Of a stretch of DNA of 6,447 nucleotides, positions 4,864 through 6,447 are shown piece after piece. Source of the DNA: Gemmatimonadota bacterium (GTDB lineage: Bacteria; Orphanbacterota; Orphanbacteria; Orphanbacterales; Orphanbacteraceae). How positions within the stretch are numbered: position 1 is the stretch's first letter; each line of letters begins with the position of its first letter. Below the pieces are notes generated by a model that saw nothing but the letters and a program-made list of their open reading frames with translations, did no database searches and was not told where the DNA came from. Made by a program: the position numbers and the translations under genes. The stretch lies in the NCBI GenBank assembly GCA_013002425.1, contig JABDJQ010000330.1:1-6447 (forward strand), read 5' to 3'.

Positions 4864-6447
4864 GTGCGCCTCGCCCACCCGAAGACCCTTCTCATGATTG
4901 CGCTGCTGCTCGCGGCGGCGTTGCGCATCGCTTACTTCGTTTCGTTCCAGTCGGGCTACGAATTCGCCGACCACCTGCATCTCGACCCGCGCTCCTATCA
5001 CGAGCAGGGTCTGAGTGTCGCGGCCGGGTTCGATCCCATGCCGGGGCAGCCGTTCTATCAGTCGCCTCTCTACGCGTATTTTCTCGGCTCGATCTATCGC
5101 CTGCTGCCGGGGGATCTGGCCGCCGTGCGTCTCGTGCAGGTGCTGCTCGGCGTAAGCGCGGTGTTCTTCATCGCGCTGGCCACGATGAAGCTGTTCGGGA
5201 CCGGGGCGGGCGTGCTCGCCGCGTTTCTGGCAGCCCTTTACGCGCCGTTCCTCTTCTATGAGATGCAGATCATGAAGCCCGCGCTCGGCGTGTGTCTCAT
5301 CGCGGGCGGGATTCTCGCGTCGCTGTTCGCGGCGGAAAGCGCGCGCGCCGCGATTCTGGCCGGGCTCGCGTTCGGCCTCTCGGCGCTCGTGCGCGAGAAC
5401 CTGATGCTGCTGCTTCCCGTCGGCTTCGTCTGGATCCTGCTGCAGAGAAAGACGCTCGCTCTCGCGTTCCCCGGCGGCGCGCCGCTCGAAGGGGCTTCGC
5501 TCGGGCGGGCGCGCATCGGACGTGTGCCGATCGGCCGCGTGCCGCTCGGCCGGGCGCTTCTCTTTCTTGCGGCCGGGGCCGCCGTGATCCTGCCGATCAC
5601 GGTCCGGAACTTCGGCGCCTCGGGTGAATGGATCGTCGTCACCTCGCAGGGTGGCCAGAACTTCTACATCGGGAACAACCCGGCCGCGCGCGGCTACTAC
5701 ACCGACCTTCCGTTCGTGCGCCCCGATCCGCGGTTCGAGCAGCAGGACTTCCGGCGTGAAGGGGAGAGGCGCGCCGGCGGCCCGCTCTCGTTCAAGGCGC
5801 TTTCGCGACTCTGGTACGGCGAGGGAGTGCGATGGATTCGCGAGAACCCGGCCGACGCATGGAAGCTTCTGCAATGGAAGCTGCTGCATCTCGGGAACGA
5901 TCAGGAGATCCCGGACAACGAACATTTCGGCTACATGCGCGCGCGCTTTCCCGTGCTTCGTTTCGCGCCGCTTACGTTCGGCTGGCTCTTTCCGTTCGCG
6001 CTGCTCGGCATGATCGCGGGGCGGGGGCACTGGCGCGAGCGCGGGCTTCTTTACGCCGGCGTTCTCGTGCAGGCGCTCTCGCTCGTCGGCTTTTATGTTT
6101 TTGCTCGCTACCGGCTCGCGATCGTGCCGTTTCTGATCCCGTTCGCGGCGCACGGCATGATGGTTCTTGCCGGTGTGGTCTGGCGGCGGGACAAGGTGTA
6201 TCCGCGCCGCATGTTCGCGCAGATTGCCGTGGCGCTGCTGCTCGGGCTCGGGTTCGCCTGGGCGTTCCAGCCCGCGCCGGCCGGTTTCGACGCCGACCGC
6301 GAGGGCATGCTCCCGCTTCACGTGAACCGCGGCATGCTCTACGAGGAGCGCGACGCGTTCGAGGATGCCGCCGTGGAATACGAAGCGGCGCTCGCGATCG
6401 ATTCCGAAAACGCGTTCGTACAGAAGCGATACGGGCGCGCGCTCGGG
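4864..6447 (+). CDS. Membrane GT-C (GT39-like) glycosyltransferase with C-terminal TPR, partial
   Basis: The frame is open from GTG 4864 to the right edge (528 codons, no stop). GGAG at 4854-4857 lies 6 nt upstream and the preceding stop is 2 nt away; ATG 4894 would cut into the first membrane helix. Membrane segments fall near residues 8-26, 88-107, 115-132, 140-156, 162-176, 180-194, 231-246, 369-385, 395-413, 418-440 and 451-468. Family-type marks: an acidic first external loop (D36, D41, E47), YQSPLYAYF (65-73), YAPFLFYEMQIMK (126-138), VREN (176-179), PITVRN (244-249), GGQNFYIGNN (263-272) and ARYRLAIVPF (414-423). After the last helix a TPR begins (N488 to about 521: GMLYEERDAFEDAAVEYEAALAID) and a second one is cut by the edge. 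Such proteins use polyprenyl-phosphate sugars to glycosylate outside the membrane; donor and acceptor are unknown. Confidence 0.8.
   Translation, partial: MRLAHPKTLLMIALLLAAALRIAYFVSFQSGYEFADHLHLDPRSYHEQGLSVAAGFDPMPGQPFYQSPLYAYFLGSIYRLLPGDLAAVRLVQVLLGVSAVFFIALATMKLFGTGAGVLAAFLAALYAPFLFYEMQIMKPALGVCLIAGGILASLFAAESARAAILAGLAFGLSALVRENLMLLLPVGFVWILLQRKTLALAFPGGAPLEGASLGRARIGRVPIGRVPLGRALLFLAAGAAVILPITVRNFGASGEWIVVTSQGGQNFYIGNNPAARGYYTDLPFVRPDPRFEQQDFRREGERRAGGPLSFKALSRLWYGEGVRWIRENPADAWKLLQWKLLHLGNDQEIPDNEHFGYMRARFPVLRFAPLTFGWLFPFALLGMIAGRGHWRERGLLYAGVLVQALSLVGFYVFARYRLAIVPFLIPFAAHGMMVLAGVVWRRDKVYPRRMFAQIAVALLLGLGFAWAFQPAPAGFDADREGMLPLHVNRGMLYEERDAFEDAAVEYEAALAIDSENAFVQKRYGRALG
5485..5559 (+). 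repeat. Degenerate in-frame 15-bp tandem repeat in the glycosyltransferase gene
   Basis: Four consecutive 15-bp units (5500, 5515, 5530, 5545) encode LGRAR, IGRVP, IGRVP and LGRAL, residues 213-232. A more diverged unit, LEGAS, precedes them from 5485. The middle units differ only at synonymous third positions. The repeat forms a basic loop just before a membrane helix and looks like a slippage-type expansion that stayed in frame. Confidence 0.7.

Noticed and set aside
4825..6321. Open frame of 498 codons on the - strand
   Set aside because: It lies antisense to the membrane glycosyltransferase, whose hydrophobic helices and motifs are clear. The antisense product is charged and low in complexity.

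Overview
The window is a compact, high-GC stretch of bacterial chromosome. Every convincing gene lies on the + strand, and intergenic gaps are very short. Two exported proteins, one of them a LolA-type lipoprotein carrier, imply a diderm (Gram-negative-type) cell. Starts are often not ATG (one TTG, four GTG), as is common in GC-rich genomes. I do not assign a phylum. The gene order is not one I recognise from a model organism, which suggests an uncultivated or poorly sampled lineage.

Layout: positions 1-205 hold either the tail of an upstream gene or a weak terminator, then a putative extended -10 promoter and a structured leader with two strong hairpins. A ribosomal block follows: rpsU (bS21, TTG start set in a perfect 14-bp palindrome), a gap of about 110 bp with a possible SD-switching hairpin, an unrecognised 63-residue four-cysteine zinc-ribbon-like protein, and rpmI (bL35). 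The usual partners of rpmI, infC and rplT, are not in the window.

Without a clear break the series continues into an exported HEAT-repeat protein, a LolA-family periplasmic carrier, folC (folylpolyglutamate/dihydrofolate synthase, overlapping lolA by 7 nt), a LeuA-like DRE-TIM acyltransferase without a regulatory domain, and a membrane GT-C glycosyltransferase-like protein with a C-terminal TPR that runs off the right edge.

The spacing (-7, 2, 8, 11, 14 and 30 nt between successive genes from the zinc-ribbon gene onward) suggests one long transcript that mixes translation, envelope and one-carbon/branched-chain keto-acid metabolism. The genes do not form one obvious pathway. The most unusual parts are the regulatory-looking DNA around rpsU, the small cysteine protein between two ribosomal genes, and the LeuA-like enzyme, whose active-site motif reads RDGLQ rather than RDGEQ. 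I see no tRNA, rRNA, CRISPR array, insertion sequence or phage gene.
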